48,703 bases of DNA from an uncultured Cytophagaceae bacterium (GTDB lineage: Bacteria; Bacteroidota; Bacteroidia; Cytophagales; Spirosomataceae). The DNA lies in assembly GCA_903933935.1 (NCBI GenBank), contig CAIZMB010000044.1:1-48703 (forward strand), written 5' to 3'. A program made the translations under genes and the position numbers. Positions 7,892 through 15,751 of this stretch are shown here, in pieces (position 1 is the stretch's first letter; every line of letters starts with the position of its first letter). Below the pieces are notes generated by a model, which was given only the letters and a program-made list of their open reading frames with translations, did not search any database and was not told the DNA's origin.

Positions 7892-8977
7892 TTGTTATGG
7901 AGTGGCCTTTTTTCTTTAGTCGCAAATGGACAAATATTGTGGTTTTTAACGAAGCAAAAGTTCTCCATTGCCGGTGGCGCTCTATCCCATGTAGGTCTTG
8001 CTATCATGCTGATTGGTGTTTTATTTTCTTCGGGATATTCTAAAGTTGTTTCACTCAATCGATCTGGCTTTGCTATCTCTAATAAAGTTGAGCAATTCAC
8101 CAAAGATGACAACAAAGAAAATAAGGAAAATCTGCCACTTTGGTTAGGCCAAGGGGCACAAATGCAGGATTATCTAGTTACTTATAAAGGCAGAAAAATT
8201 GAATTGCGTGGAAAGCCAGGATATTTTAATCGCAAGGATTTTGACATTATTGAAGGTGATTTTCATGCAGTTGCATTAAAAGATATTGAAAAAGAAGGGC
8301 AATCCATTGCTAAAAAAGGAGATACGCTAACGGTGGAGCCTGAAAATAATTACTATGAATTAGAATTTAAAAACGCAGAAGGCAAAATTGTATCCCTGTT
8401 TCCTCGTTGGCAAATGAATCCCAAAATGGGAACCGCTATTTCCCCAGATGTGAAACATGCTTGGGATCACGACATTTATACCTACGTTTCATTAGATCCA
8501 CGCCTTGCCGCAGAGGCTGGCTCCGAAAAACAATGGAGTCAAACCGTAAATGCCACGGTGTCCATCGGAGATACATTATTCTTAAATGATTTTGTAGCTG
8601 TTTTAATGGATGTTACTCGTGTCACTAACGTGGAAAATGTAGTATTAGGTCCAAATGATGCAGCAGTTCGTGCTAACTTTAATGTTTTAGGGAAGAATTT
8701 TCAGCAGTTCCAACTAGCTCCTACGTTTATTATCAAAGATAGAATGGTGGCTATGCCTGCATTTGAAAGTGAAGAAACGGGGATAAAAATTAAGTTTACC
8801 GCGATTAATCCACAAACACAGGAATTTAGCTTTTCTTACAATACAACCCAACAAGATTTAATTATCATTAAAGCGATAGAGAAGCCCTATATAAATTTAG
8901 TTTGGGTAGGTTCAATTTTGATATTTATTGGCTTATTTGTCTCCACATTTAGGAGAACTGAAAAAATGATTGCCTAA
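7892..8977 (+). CDS. ccmF: CcmF haem lyase, C-terminal part (same frame, after the stop)
   Basis: Continuation of ccmF in the same reading frame as 6428-7876. The first possible start is TTG at 7892, but the open frame begins right after the TAA, and the residues before the TTG (IPYIA) continue a membrane segment, so TTG looks like an internal Leu codon rather than a real start. The part contains two N-terminal membrane helices (LWSGLFSLVANGQILWF; GGALSHVGLAIMLIGVLF), a large periplasmic domain of about 260 residues, and a final membrane helix (INLVWVGSILIFIGLFVS), as at the C-terminus of CcmF. If not translated, haem ligation would depend on another CcmF copy or on readthrough. Confidence 0.7.
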   Translation: MLWSGLFSLVANGQILWFLTKQKFSIAGGALSHVGLAIMLIGVLFSSGYSKVVSLNRSGFAISNKVEQFTKDDNKENKENLPLWLGQGAQMQDYLVTYKGRKIELRGKPGYFNRKDFDIIEGDFHAVALKDIEKEGQSIAKKGDTLTVEPENNYYELEFKNAEGKIVSLFPRWQMNPKMGTAISPDVKHAWDHDIYTYVSLDPRLAAEAGSEKQWSQTVNATVSIGDTLFLNDFVAVLMDVTRVTNVENVVLGPNDAAVRANFNVLGKNFQQFQLAPTFIIKDRMVAMPAFESEETGIKIKFTAINPQTQEFSFSYNTTQQDLIIIKAIEKPYINLVWVGSILIFIGLFVSTFRRTEKMIA

Positions 8978-8978
8978 T

Positions 8979-9206
8979 ATGGGGAGAAAAGAAATTTTAA
9001 GTTTAGCGGCAGGGATTGGGTTTTTTATTATTTGGATCATCGATCTAAATTCCCCAGTTCCAAATAACATTAAAGGTCATTTCTGGTCTGAAATATTCTA
9101 TCATTACGGTTGGCTCATGTATTGTGTCGCCTGTCTTTTTTACTATCAGTATTCAAAAAATGAACGATTAAAAAAAGAAGACCCACAAAAATCAAAAAAG
9201 AAATAA
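8979..9206 (+). CDS. Small two-helix membrane protein, unknown function
   Basis: Seventy-five residues from ATG 8979, one base after the ccmF stop (8975-8977). A TTG at 8970 in the same frame is possible, but the ATG fits the tight spacing better. Two hydrophobic segments can be seen, about 8-23 (LSLAAGIGFFIIWIID) and 44-58 (WLMYCVACLFYYQY), followed by a Lys-rich cytoplasmic-looking tail (EDPQKSKKK). I do not recognise the family. Position at the end of the ccm run suggests a role in cytochrome maturation or simple co-expression with gldE, which starts one base after its stop. Confidence 0.7.
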   Translation: MGRKEILSLAAGIGFFIIWIIDLNSPVPNNIKGHFWSEIFYHYGWLMYCVACLFYYQYSKNERLKKEDPQKSKKK

Positions 9207-9207
9207 A

Positions 9208-10509
9208 TTGGATTCAATCGTCGACATACAAACGCCTCAGTACGTAGGAATCATCCTAGCCATGGTTTTTTCAGCATTTTTTTCTGGGGTAGAAATGGCT
9301 TTTGTCTCGTCTAACAAACTTTATTTTGAACTTAAGGCGAAGCAAAACATACTAAGTGCCAAGATTATTTCAAATTTCAATCAAAGTCCTTCTCAATTTA
9401 TTGGGACCATGTTGATCGGCAATACCCTTTCATTAGTGGCCTATGGTATATTCATGGAAGAGTTTTTGCACCATCTCATCTTAACTAATTTTCCATTCCT
9501 TACGAATGAAATTATAGCCAGACTTATCGCTTCCATCATTGCGACCATTATCATTCTAACCACATCAGAATTTACCCCTAAAAGCATCTTTTTAATCAAT
9601 CCGGATGCGATATTAGAATTTTTAGCCATTCCCATTTGGATCATTAATACCTTAATGTTCCCATTAGTTTGGCTGACCGTTGGCCTATCTAAATGGTTTA
9701 TTACTCGAGTTTTGCGTTTAAGCTATTCAGAAGAAAAACCGGCCTTTGGATTGACCGACTTAAACCATTACTTACAAAATTTAAATAGGAAGGTATCCAC
9801 CGAAGAAGAAAATGAGGTCGATACTAAAATCTTTCATAATGCATTGGAGTTTAAGCAAGTCAAAGTGCGAGATTGCATGATTCCCCGTACTGAAATTACC
9901 GCCATAGAAATTGAGGAAGGTATTGAAGGACTCAAAAAAGTATTTATCGAAAGTGGCCATTCAAAGGTTCTAGTTTATAAAGAAACCTTAGAAGAAGTCG
10001 TTGGATACTGTCACTCGTTGGCTTTATTTAAAAAGCCAAAAGATATTCCAAGTATCCTCACTTCCATTCCTATTGTTCCCGAAGCCATGCCCGCGAATGA
10101 TCTTATGTTAAAATTTTCTAAAGAAAGAAAATCATTAGCTATTGTAGTCGATGAATTTGGTAGTACCTCAGGCTTGGTCAGCATGGAGGATGTGATGGAA
10201 CAAATTTTTGGAGAAATTCAGGATGAATTTGATGATACCGAGGATTGGATTGAAAAGCGATTAGATGAACATACATTTATCCTGTCCGGACGCCATGAAA
10301 TTGATTATTTAAACGAAAAATATAATTGGAATCTACCTGAAGGTGATTATGAGACGCTTGGAGGAATGTTAATTCATTTATATGAAGATATCCCAGCGGT
10401 CAACGAAGTGATTACTTTGTCGGTCTTTCAGTTTCAAATCATGACAGTCACTGATGCCCGCATCGACACGATTAAAGTCATTATTTCTGGGAAACCCATA
10501 CATAATTGA
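9208..10509 (+). CDS. gldE: GldE-like CNNM/CBS/CorC membrane protein
   Basis: The 433-residue protein has the hemolysin C/CorC architecture: a CNNM (DUF21) membrane domain with four hydrophobic segments (about 10-180, including FSAFFSGVEMAFVS), a pair of CBS domains (about 215-335, with DCMIPRTEI and IVVDEFGSTSGLVSMEDVMEQ) and a C-terminal CorC/HlyC domain (about 350-430, ETLGGMLIHLYEDIP). In Bacteroidota this set includes GldE, which supports gliding, and related ion-transport proteins. GldE is usually next to gldD; gldD is not in this window, so the exact subfamily is uncertain. The start is TTG, one base after the preceding stop; the first ATG lies inside the first membrane helix and is unlikely. 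Confidence 0.75.
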   Translation: MDSIVDIQTPQYVGIILAMVFSAFFSGVEMAFVSSNKLYFELKAKQNILSAKIISNFNQSPSQFIGTMLIGNTLSLVAYGIFMEEFLHHLILTNFPFLTNEIIARLIASIIATIIILTTSEFTPKSIFLINPDAILEFLAIPIWIINTLMFPLVWLTVGLSKWFITRVLRLSYSEEKPAFGLTDLNHYLQNLNRKVSTEEENEVDTKIFHNALEFKQVKVRDCMIPRTEITAIEIEEGIEGLKKVFIESGHSKVLVYKETLEEVVGYCHSLALFKKPKDIPSILTSIPIVPEAMPANDLMLKFSKERKSLAIVVDEFGSTSGLVSMEDVMEQIFGEIQDEFDDTEDWIEKRLDEHTFILSGRHEIDYLNEKYNWNLPEGDYETLGGMLIHLYEDIPAVNEVITLSVFQFQIMTVTDARIDTIKVIISGKPIHN

Positions 10510-10520
10510 GTGGCTCTAAT

Positions 10521-11654
10521 TTAAAATGACAAAATTCGTTGGAGCGTCTGGCACTTCATTTCCGTTTCTTCCCATTCTTTTTCTGGGTCAGAGTCTTCTG
10601 TAATTCCACAGCCCGCGTAATACGTAGCTAAATATCCCTTTGAATCCCTCATTATTTTAACGGTTCTCAAATTTACAAATAAATAAATCGCATCATTTAA
10701 ATTCACGGGGCCTACATAACCACTATAAAACTCCCGATCATGTGCTTCTGCCTGCTTAATCCAATCAATTGCCGCTTCTTTAGGGGTGCCACAAACTGCC
10801 GAAGTTGGGTGCAACAACGACAACATAATTCCGGGCAATTGAGGGAAATTAAGCGACTTTGTATCTACCCTATATTCGGTTTTCAAATGCAATAAATTAC
10901 CTGCTTGAATGGTTTTGGGACCAATTTCAACATATTCACGTAATCTAATTTTCTTAAAACATTCAATAATATACCGACTAACAAAAGCTTGTTCCTCGAT
11001 TTCCTTTTGTGACCAACGAGCATCTTGAGGTTTCGTAATCTGCCCCTCTTGATTGATGACTGATTGAGTGCCCGCTAAAGAAATCGTTTTAAAGATTCCT
11101 TCCTCATTGATTGAAACTAAAACCTCCGGCGTGGCACAAATCCAAGTTTGTTGAAGCGATGGTATGTAGAACGCCGAAACAAAAGCTTGAGGATATACCT
11201 GACAAAGTAATTCAAAAAAATGCACGGTCGAATAATCAGCATTTAATTCCTCCTCATCTGTCCTTGAAAGTACAACTTTTTGAAAATTACCTGTTTTAAT
11301 TTCTTGGATACTAGCGTTAACCCAATATAAGAAATTTTCTTTTTTAGGGGATCCTGCTTTTGATGGAAATACTTCTTTAACGGAAACATGAACGCTTGGT
11401 ATTTCTGAATTAAACAAATGCTCTGCCTTTAAAAAATAGGGCTTCCCAACAAAAGGAGCTGCCATAAATCCTGGCTCAAAAGACTGAAGATCAAGGGAAT
11501 CCGTGATATGTCCGCCTTGCGTGTCAATTAAAAGTGAACGTTTTTCCGAGTTAGGTAAGCGCCAAATAGCAATGGCCGCATCATGTTGTTGAGCGTCTTT
11601 CCACAGGTGATCCCATTCAACATCTTGGTGATATAGACTCGTATTCTTAGGCAT
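10521..11654 (-). CDS. menF: Isochorismate synthase
   Basis: Converts chorismate to isochorismate, the entry to menaquinone (or catecholate siderophores). The 377-residue protein shows the chorismate-binding enzyme blocks: ATPEVLVSI, the SLAGTQ loop near residue 192, EIEEQAFVSRYI, HPTSAVCGTPKEAA, REFYSGYVGPVN and the C-terminal YAGCGITEDSDPEKEWEET. The N-terminal 100 residues are less conserved, as usual. It follows one base after the hotdog thioesterase gene on the minus strand. That pairing with a MenI-like enzyme and the absence of siderophore genes favour the menaquinone role over EntC (inference). The 3' end faces gldE with an 11-base gap. Confidence 0.92.
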   Translation of the reverse strand: MPKNTSLYHQDVEWDHLWKDAQQHDAAIAIWRLPNSEKRSLLIDTQGGHITDSLDLQSFEPGFMAAPFVGKPYFLKAEHLFNSEIPSVHVSVKEVFPSKAGSPKKENFLYWVNASIQEIKTGNFQKVVLSRTDEEELNADYSTVHFFELLCQVYPQAFVSAFYIPSLQQTWICATPEVLVSINEEGIFKTISLAGTQSVINQEGQITKPQDARWSQKEIEEQAFVSRYIIECFKKIRLREYVEIGPKTIQAGNLLHLKTEYRVDTKSLNFPQLPGIMLSLLHPTSAVCGTPKEAAIDWIKQAEAHDREFYSGYVGPVNLNDAIYLFVNLRTVKIMRDSKGYLATYYAGCGITEDSDPEKEWEETEMKCQTLQRILSF

Positions 11655-11655
11655 T

Positions 11656-12075
11656 TTAATAAGACAAAATAGCTACTGTTAATCGGCTTACACAAACCAA
11701 ATTTCCCGATTCATCGTGAATTTTGATATCATATACATGCAATGTTTTACCTATTTTTAATGCGGTACATGTACCTATCACAAATCCTTCTTTGACCGAT
11801 TTCATGTGATTGGCATTTATTTCAACGCCTACTCCGCGCTGTGTAGTAGGATCAGCCACGGCCAGTGATGCAGCAATACTTCCTAAAGTTTCAGCTAAAA
11901 CAACGGACGCTCCCCCATGTAACAATCCATAAGGCTGCTTTGTTCGAGAGTCCACTGGCATTTTTGCCTTAATAAAATCCGGCTGCACATCAATAAACTC
12001 AATACCTAAAACTTCGATCATGTTTCCGTGGCCCCAAGAATTAAGCGTGTCTAATGAGATGGATGTATTAAACAT
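11656..12075 (-). CDS. menI: Hotdog thioesterase, probable DHNA-CoA thioesterase
   Basis: A 139-residue hotdog-fold acyl-CoA thioesterase resembling YdiI/MenI. Key features are PYGLLHGGASVVLAETLGS (HGG, then Glu on the long helix), the middle strand VEINANHMKS, and a C-terminal strand VCVSRLTVAIL. MenI releases 1,4-dihydroxy-2-naphthoate from its CoA ester in menaquinone synthesis. It is immediately upstream of isochorismate synthase (1-base gap), which supports this role, but YbdB/EntH-type proofreading enzymes are very similar, so the symbol is moderately sure. The gene diverges from the histidine phosphatase gene with 69 bases between them. Confidence 0.7.
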   Translation of the reverse strand: MFNTSISLDTLNSWGHGNMIEVLGIEFIDVQPDFIKAKMPVDSRTKQPYGLLHGGASVVLAETLGSIAASLAVADPTTQRGVGVEINANHMKSVKEGFVIGTCTALKIGKTLHVYDIKIHDESGNLVCVSRLTVAILSY

Positions 12076-12144
12076 AATATTCGTATTTTTGCACGTAAAA
12101 TTCGGAATAATTTAACGAATTAAACTCCTTTTGATCCAATTAAT

Positions 12145-12786
12145 ATGCATGCTATAAAAGACATTTACCTTAGTCGCCATGGTGAAACAGAATATAATAG
12201 AATGGGGGTGGTTCAAGGAAGTGGAATAGACGCAGATTTAAACGAATTAGGCAATCGGCAGGCGCAAGCATTTTTTGAGCATTATCAGCACTTGGAACTT
12301 GATAAAATTTACACCTCAGCTTTACGCCGCACACATCAGTCGGTCAAAGGGTTCATCGACAAAGGACTTCCTTGGGAACAACACGAAGGTTTAAATGAAA
12401 TTTCTTGGGGAATTCGTGAAGGAAGGACTCCTTCAAATGAGGATGATGCTTACTACAGAAATTTAGTCCGAACATGGAGAAAGGGAGACGTGCACATTCA
12501 GTCTGAAGAGGGGGAAAGTCCGATCGACGTATTAGAAAGACAAAAGCCTGTTGTCGATCTAATTATATCTAGAAGGGAAGAAAAATCCATCTTAATTGCC
12601 ATGCATGGAAGAGCGATGCGCGTTTTATTAACGCATCTTTTCAATCAACCTTTGCAAAATATGGACCATTTTGCTCATCAAAACTTATGCTTATATCACC
12701 TGCAATATGATTATGAAAAAGGGCAATTTATTTCCTTAAAAGCAAATCATGCGGATCATTTACAAACATTACCAGATTCCATATAA
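12145..12786 (+). CDS. Histidine phosphatase superfamily protein
   Basis: Phosphoglycerate mutase-like phosphatase (213 residues). The phosphohistidine motif is RHGE near 11-14 (YLSRHGETEYNRMG), followed by YTSALRRTHQS, EISWGIREG and the second catalytic histidine in AMHGRAMRVLL. These cytosolic enzymes remove phosphate from sugars, nucleotides or cofactors; the substrate is not determinable here (cobalamin-type CobC, PhoE and fructose bisphosphatase-like members share the motifs). It is the first gene of a rightward group with a LytS-type kinase (12-base gap). A TATTTTTG -7-like element lies at 12084-12091. Confidence 0.88.
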   Translation: MHAIKDIYLSRHGETEYNRMGVVQGSGIDADLNELGNRQAQAFFEHYQHLELDKIYTSALRRTHQSVKGFIDKGLPWEQHEGLNEISWGIREGRTPSNEDDAYYRNLVRTWRKGDVHIQSEEGESPIDVLERQKPVVDLIISRREEKSILIAMHGRAMRVLLTHLFNQPLQNMDHFAHQNLCLYHLQYDYEKGQFISLKANHADHLQTLPDSI

Positions 12787-12798
12787 GTTTCTATACAC

Positions 12799-13842
12799 AT
12801 GAACCAAAGCAAGCTATATTGGAAATTTCAATTATCTGGATGGTTCATTTGGGCATTAAACGAAGCGTTATTATATACCAATCAATATGGATGGAAATGG
12901 GAATGGATTTTTTCATCCTTTGTCAATATCTCATTAGCCATCATTCTGACACATATTTACAGGCAAATTTCGCATAAATACAGATGGCAAGATCTCCCTT
13001 TACTTACCTTAATTCAGGTTAATTTGGTCGCGCTTATTTTGATGGCTGCTTGCCTTGTTGCCCTCAATATTCCATTGGATTATATTTTTCTATCGGATAA
13101 TTATACCATTGAATTAAGCCCATTCATCATTTTACAGATTTTTTTAAATTTTGCCAAACCCATTGCTATTTGGCAATTGATCTATTTCTTTTTTCAATAT
13201 TCCAATAAAAAATTAGAAATGGAACGAGAAAATGACCAATTAGAAAGAACCATTTTAGAAACAGAAAGCAAAGTTTTAAGGGCACAAATGAATCCGCATT
13301 TCGTATTCAATGCACTCAATAGTGTTCGAGCCCTCATCACTGAGGATCCCCAAAAAGCAAAAAAAGGCATCAATCAATTGTCTAAATTACTTCGAAGCTC
13401 TTTGCTAACTGAGCGTAAAAAAACAATTTCTCTTTCCGAAGAATTGGATACGGTCACCGACTATTTATCCCTAGAAAAAATCAGATACGAGGACCGATTG
13501 GCTTGGGAAATAACGGCAGATAAAAATTGCCTGAAAGCACAAGTCCCCCCTATGCTCTTGCAAACTCTGATTGAGAATGCCATTAAACATGGTATTTCTA
13601 AAAAAATAACGGGAGGGACTATCACGGTTGACGCTAAAAATAACGAAGGAATTTTGTCAATAAAAGTCAGTAACCCTGGACATTTCAAAAGCCCAATTTT
13701 ATCCAAAGAACAGGGCGTCGGACTCATTAATTCAAAAAATAGGTTGCAAATATTATTTGGTGAAACCGCTCACATTAATCTTAGACCTTTAGACAAAAAT
13801 CATGTGATTGCTGAAGTGAATTTACCCTATCTTGAAAATTAA
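12799..13842 (+). CDS. LytS-type sensor histidine kinase
   Basis: Membrane sensor kinase of the YehU/LytS family (347 residues). Four hydrophobic helices fill the first 135 residues, followed by a short coiled coil (about 136-160, ELERTILETESKVLR-like) and the His_kinase domain with QMNPHFVFNALNSVRAL, where H167 is the likely phospho-acceptor. The ATPase part has LLQTLIENAIKHGI (N box) and GVGLINSKNRL (G box). No extracellular sensor domain is present, so the signal is likely sensed within the membrane. The LytTR regulator follows 11 bases later: a complete two-component pair. Confidence 0.93.
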   Translation: MNQSKLYWKFQLSGWFIWALNEALLYTNQYGWKWEWIFSSFVNISLAIILTHIYRQISHKYRWQDLPLLTLIQVNLVALILMAACLVALNIPLDYIFLSDNYTIELSPFIILQIFLNFAKPIAIWQLIYFFFQYSNKKLEMERENDQLERTILETESKVLRAQMNPHFVFNALNSVRALITEDPQKAKKGINQLSKLLRSSLLTERKKTISLSEELDTVTDYLSLEKIRYEDRLAWEITADKNCLKAQVPPMLLQTLIENAIKHGISKKITGGTITVDAKNNEGILSIKVSNPGHFKSPILSKEQGVGLINSKNRLQILFGETAHINLRPLDKNHVIAEVNLPYLEN

Positions 13843-13853
13843 ATACTCTAACC

Positions 13854-14597
13854 ATGAAAGCTATTATAGTCGACGATGAACGTCTAGCCCGAAACGAACT
13901 TAAAAGATTGCTGGAAAATTTTCCGACCATCGAAGTCATTGCAGAAGCTTCTAATACCGAAGAGGCCGGGCCGCTCGTGGAAGAATTAAAACCCGATGTA
14001 GTTTTTTTAGATATTCAAATGCCGGGCAAAACCGGATTTGAGTGGCTTGAGGAATGGGAGGGATTTTTACCTGAGATTATTTTTACGACGGCTTTTGATG
14101 AGTTTGCACTTAAAGCATTTGAAGTTAATGCCTTAGATTATGTGTTAAAGCCCATTGAATTAACTCGGCTATCGGATAGCATTCAAAAATTAGAAAATAG
14201 ATTCCATGCTGCCCAGCATAAAACAGCCACCCAGGACCAAGATAGAAGCCAGCACCTTTTGGGTGCGAATGATCAAATTTTTGTGAAAGACGGTGAAAAA
14301 TGTTGGTTCGTTCGACTAGACCGAGTACGCCTTTGTGAATCGATGGGAAATTATGTTCGTTTGTTTTTTGATGATCAAAAACCTTTAGTCCTTAAATCAT
14401 TAAATGCCCTTGAAGACCGACTGGACCCCAAGGTATTTTTTAGGGCAAATCGCAAGCACATCATCAACTTAAACTACATTGAAAAAATTGAACCTTGGTT
14501 TTCAGGTGGATTGCAGGTTACGCTAGTTGGCAAAGGAGAAAAAATAGAAATTTCTCGCCGACAATCCATCCGGTTTAAGGAGCTTCTGTCTCTTTAA
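13854..14597 (+). CDS. LytTR-family response regulator
   Basis: Response regulator partner of the preceding LytS-like kinase (247 residues). Receiver domain 1-120 with acidic pocket DDE at 7-9, phospho-acceptor D53 in FLDIQMPG, the conserved Thr of FTTAFDEF and the Lys of VLKPIE. A LytTR DNA-binding domain fills the C-terminus (about 140-247), including VRLCESMGNYVRLFF and FFRANRKHIINLNYI. LytTR regulators bind paired direct repeats; no such pair was identified by eye near the operon. The last 23 bases overlap the 3' end of the converging AI-2E family gene. Confidence 0.93.
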   Translation: MKAIIVDDERLARNELKRLLENFPTIEVIAEASNTEEAGPLVEELKPDVVFLDIQMPGKTGFEWLEEWEGFLPEIIFTTAFDEFALKAFEVNALDYVLKPIELTRLSDSIQKLENRFHAAQHKTATQDQDRSQHLLGANDQIFVKDGEKCWFVRLDRVRLCESMGNYVRLFFDDQKPLVLKSLNALEDRLDPKVFFRANRKHIINLNYIEKIEPWFSGGLQVTLVGKGEKIEISRRQSIRFKELLSL

Positions 14598-15645
14598 CGC
14601 GCTTAGGCGCTTCACCCAAGATAAAACCATAAGGCTGCAAGGTGGGCACATGATCAAAAATCACTTTGATGATCGCAGTAAAAGGCAAGGCTAATATCAA
14701 TCCAGGTATTCCCCAAAGCATTTCACCGCCCAAAAGAGCTAACATCGCCACGAGGGGATTAATGCTGACTTTGGAACCTATGACCAAGGGAGTTATAAAG
14801 TTGGCCTCTATAAATTGGACCGCAGCAATCCAAGCAATAATCGCTAAGGCATGTGAAGGACCGAGCGTAGCTAAAGATAGAATGATGGGTAAACTTGCCC
14901 CAATCCAAATACCTATATACGGAATCAAAAGCAGTAAGCCCGTTGTTATTCCAAAGAAAATAGGATAATCCACACCGATCCACCAAAAACCTAAACTATT
15001 AGCTGCTGCCACTGTAAACATAACAACCAGCAATCCGACCAAATATCCTTGAACCACTGAACCCGTTTTGCCCATGATTTCACGCAACGTGTCTTTTTCA
15101 GTTGTCGGAAAAACCATAGCTAAAAAAGTGAAAAAGAAGCTTCTGTAAAAAAGCATGAAAAACATAAAAATGGGAATCAAAATTAATATGGTAAGCGAAT
15201 GCACGATCGTAGAAAAAGTGGCAGTCAAAATACTCCCTGAGTTTTTTAATAATCCAATAGTCTGATTACTTAGTTCAAGCATTTGCTTTTTCCTCGAAAT
15301 ATTTAAATTTCTTGAAAGAAATGTTTGTAATCCAGATATCCATTTTTCAGCCTTTTTGATAAACATAGGCCAATCATTTGAAAACTCGATTATTTGAAAG
15401 GTTAGCAATGAAATTAAACCGGCAATAATCGCTACAGAAAAAAGTAAACAAATCGAGATTGAGACTGATCTAGGAATTCCCTTATTTTCAAGACCCCGGC
15501 AAAGTGGCAATAGAACCATGGCTAGTATGAGGGCAAATGCAATTAAAATCAACAAATCCTGTAAATAATACAAGCCCAGTAATACCAAGTAAATGGAAAT
15601 TAAAACCGATGCCAAACGAACAGAATAAGGTGAATCTTTAAACAT
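14575..15645 (-). CDS. AI-2E family (PerM-like) membrane transporter
   Basis: A 356-residue polytopic membrane protein of the AI-2E exporter/PerM family. Visible parts are two N-terminal hydrophobic hairpins (11-80), an amphipathic soluble stretch (about 85-140), and the family block GYLVGLLVVMF near residue 200, then GIDYPIFFG-like and IPYIGIWIGASLPIIL segments and the C-terminal GLILALPFTAIIKVIF. Family members are linked to autoinducer-2 export, Na+/H+ antiport or unknown cargo; nothing here decides among these. It converges on the LytTR gene with a 23-base overlap of coding ends, so the two genes may affect each other by antisense transcription (inference). Confidence 0.88.
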   Translation of the reverse strand: MFKDSPYSVRLASVLISIYLVLLGLYYLQDLLILIAFALILAMVLLPLCRGLENKGIPRSVSISICLLFSVAIIAGLISLLTFQIIEFSNDWPMFIKKAEKWISGLQTFLSRNLNISRKKQMLELSNQTIGLLKNSGSILTATFSTIVHSLTILILIPIFMFFMLFYRSFFFTFLAMVFPTTEKDTLREIMGKTGSVVQGYLVGLLVVMFTVAAANSLGFWWIGVDYPIFFGITTGLLLLIPYIGIWIGASLPIILSLATLGPSHALAIIAWIAAVQFIEANFITPLVIGSKVSINPLVAMLALLGGEMLWGIPGLILALPFTAIIKVIFDHVPTLQPYGFILGEAPKRVKETEAP

Positions 15646-15688
15646 AAATTGTATATTTGATAGTATAAATGTCGATAAAAATTAACAA

Positions 15689-15716
15689 TTTGGTAACATA
15701 TAGCTGTCTATATTTG
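15689..15716 (+). promoter_or_regulatory. Promoter of the OmpR-type regulator gene
   Basis: TTTG at 15689-15692, a 16-base spacer and TATATTTG at 15709-15716, with the ATG 36 bases downstream at 15752. It fits TTTG-N-TAnnTTTG. Another TATATTTG lies at 15652-15659 without a clear partner. Confidence 0.45.
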
Positions 15717-15751
15717 TGTCATAATTTCATCCAAAGCTGTCAGTTCTATCC

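Noticed and set aside
7860-7900. Frameshift as cause of the ccmF break
   Set aside because: Both halves are in the same reading frame and the residues flanking the TAA join without loss, so it is a stop codon and not a frameshift.
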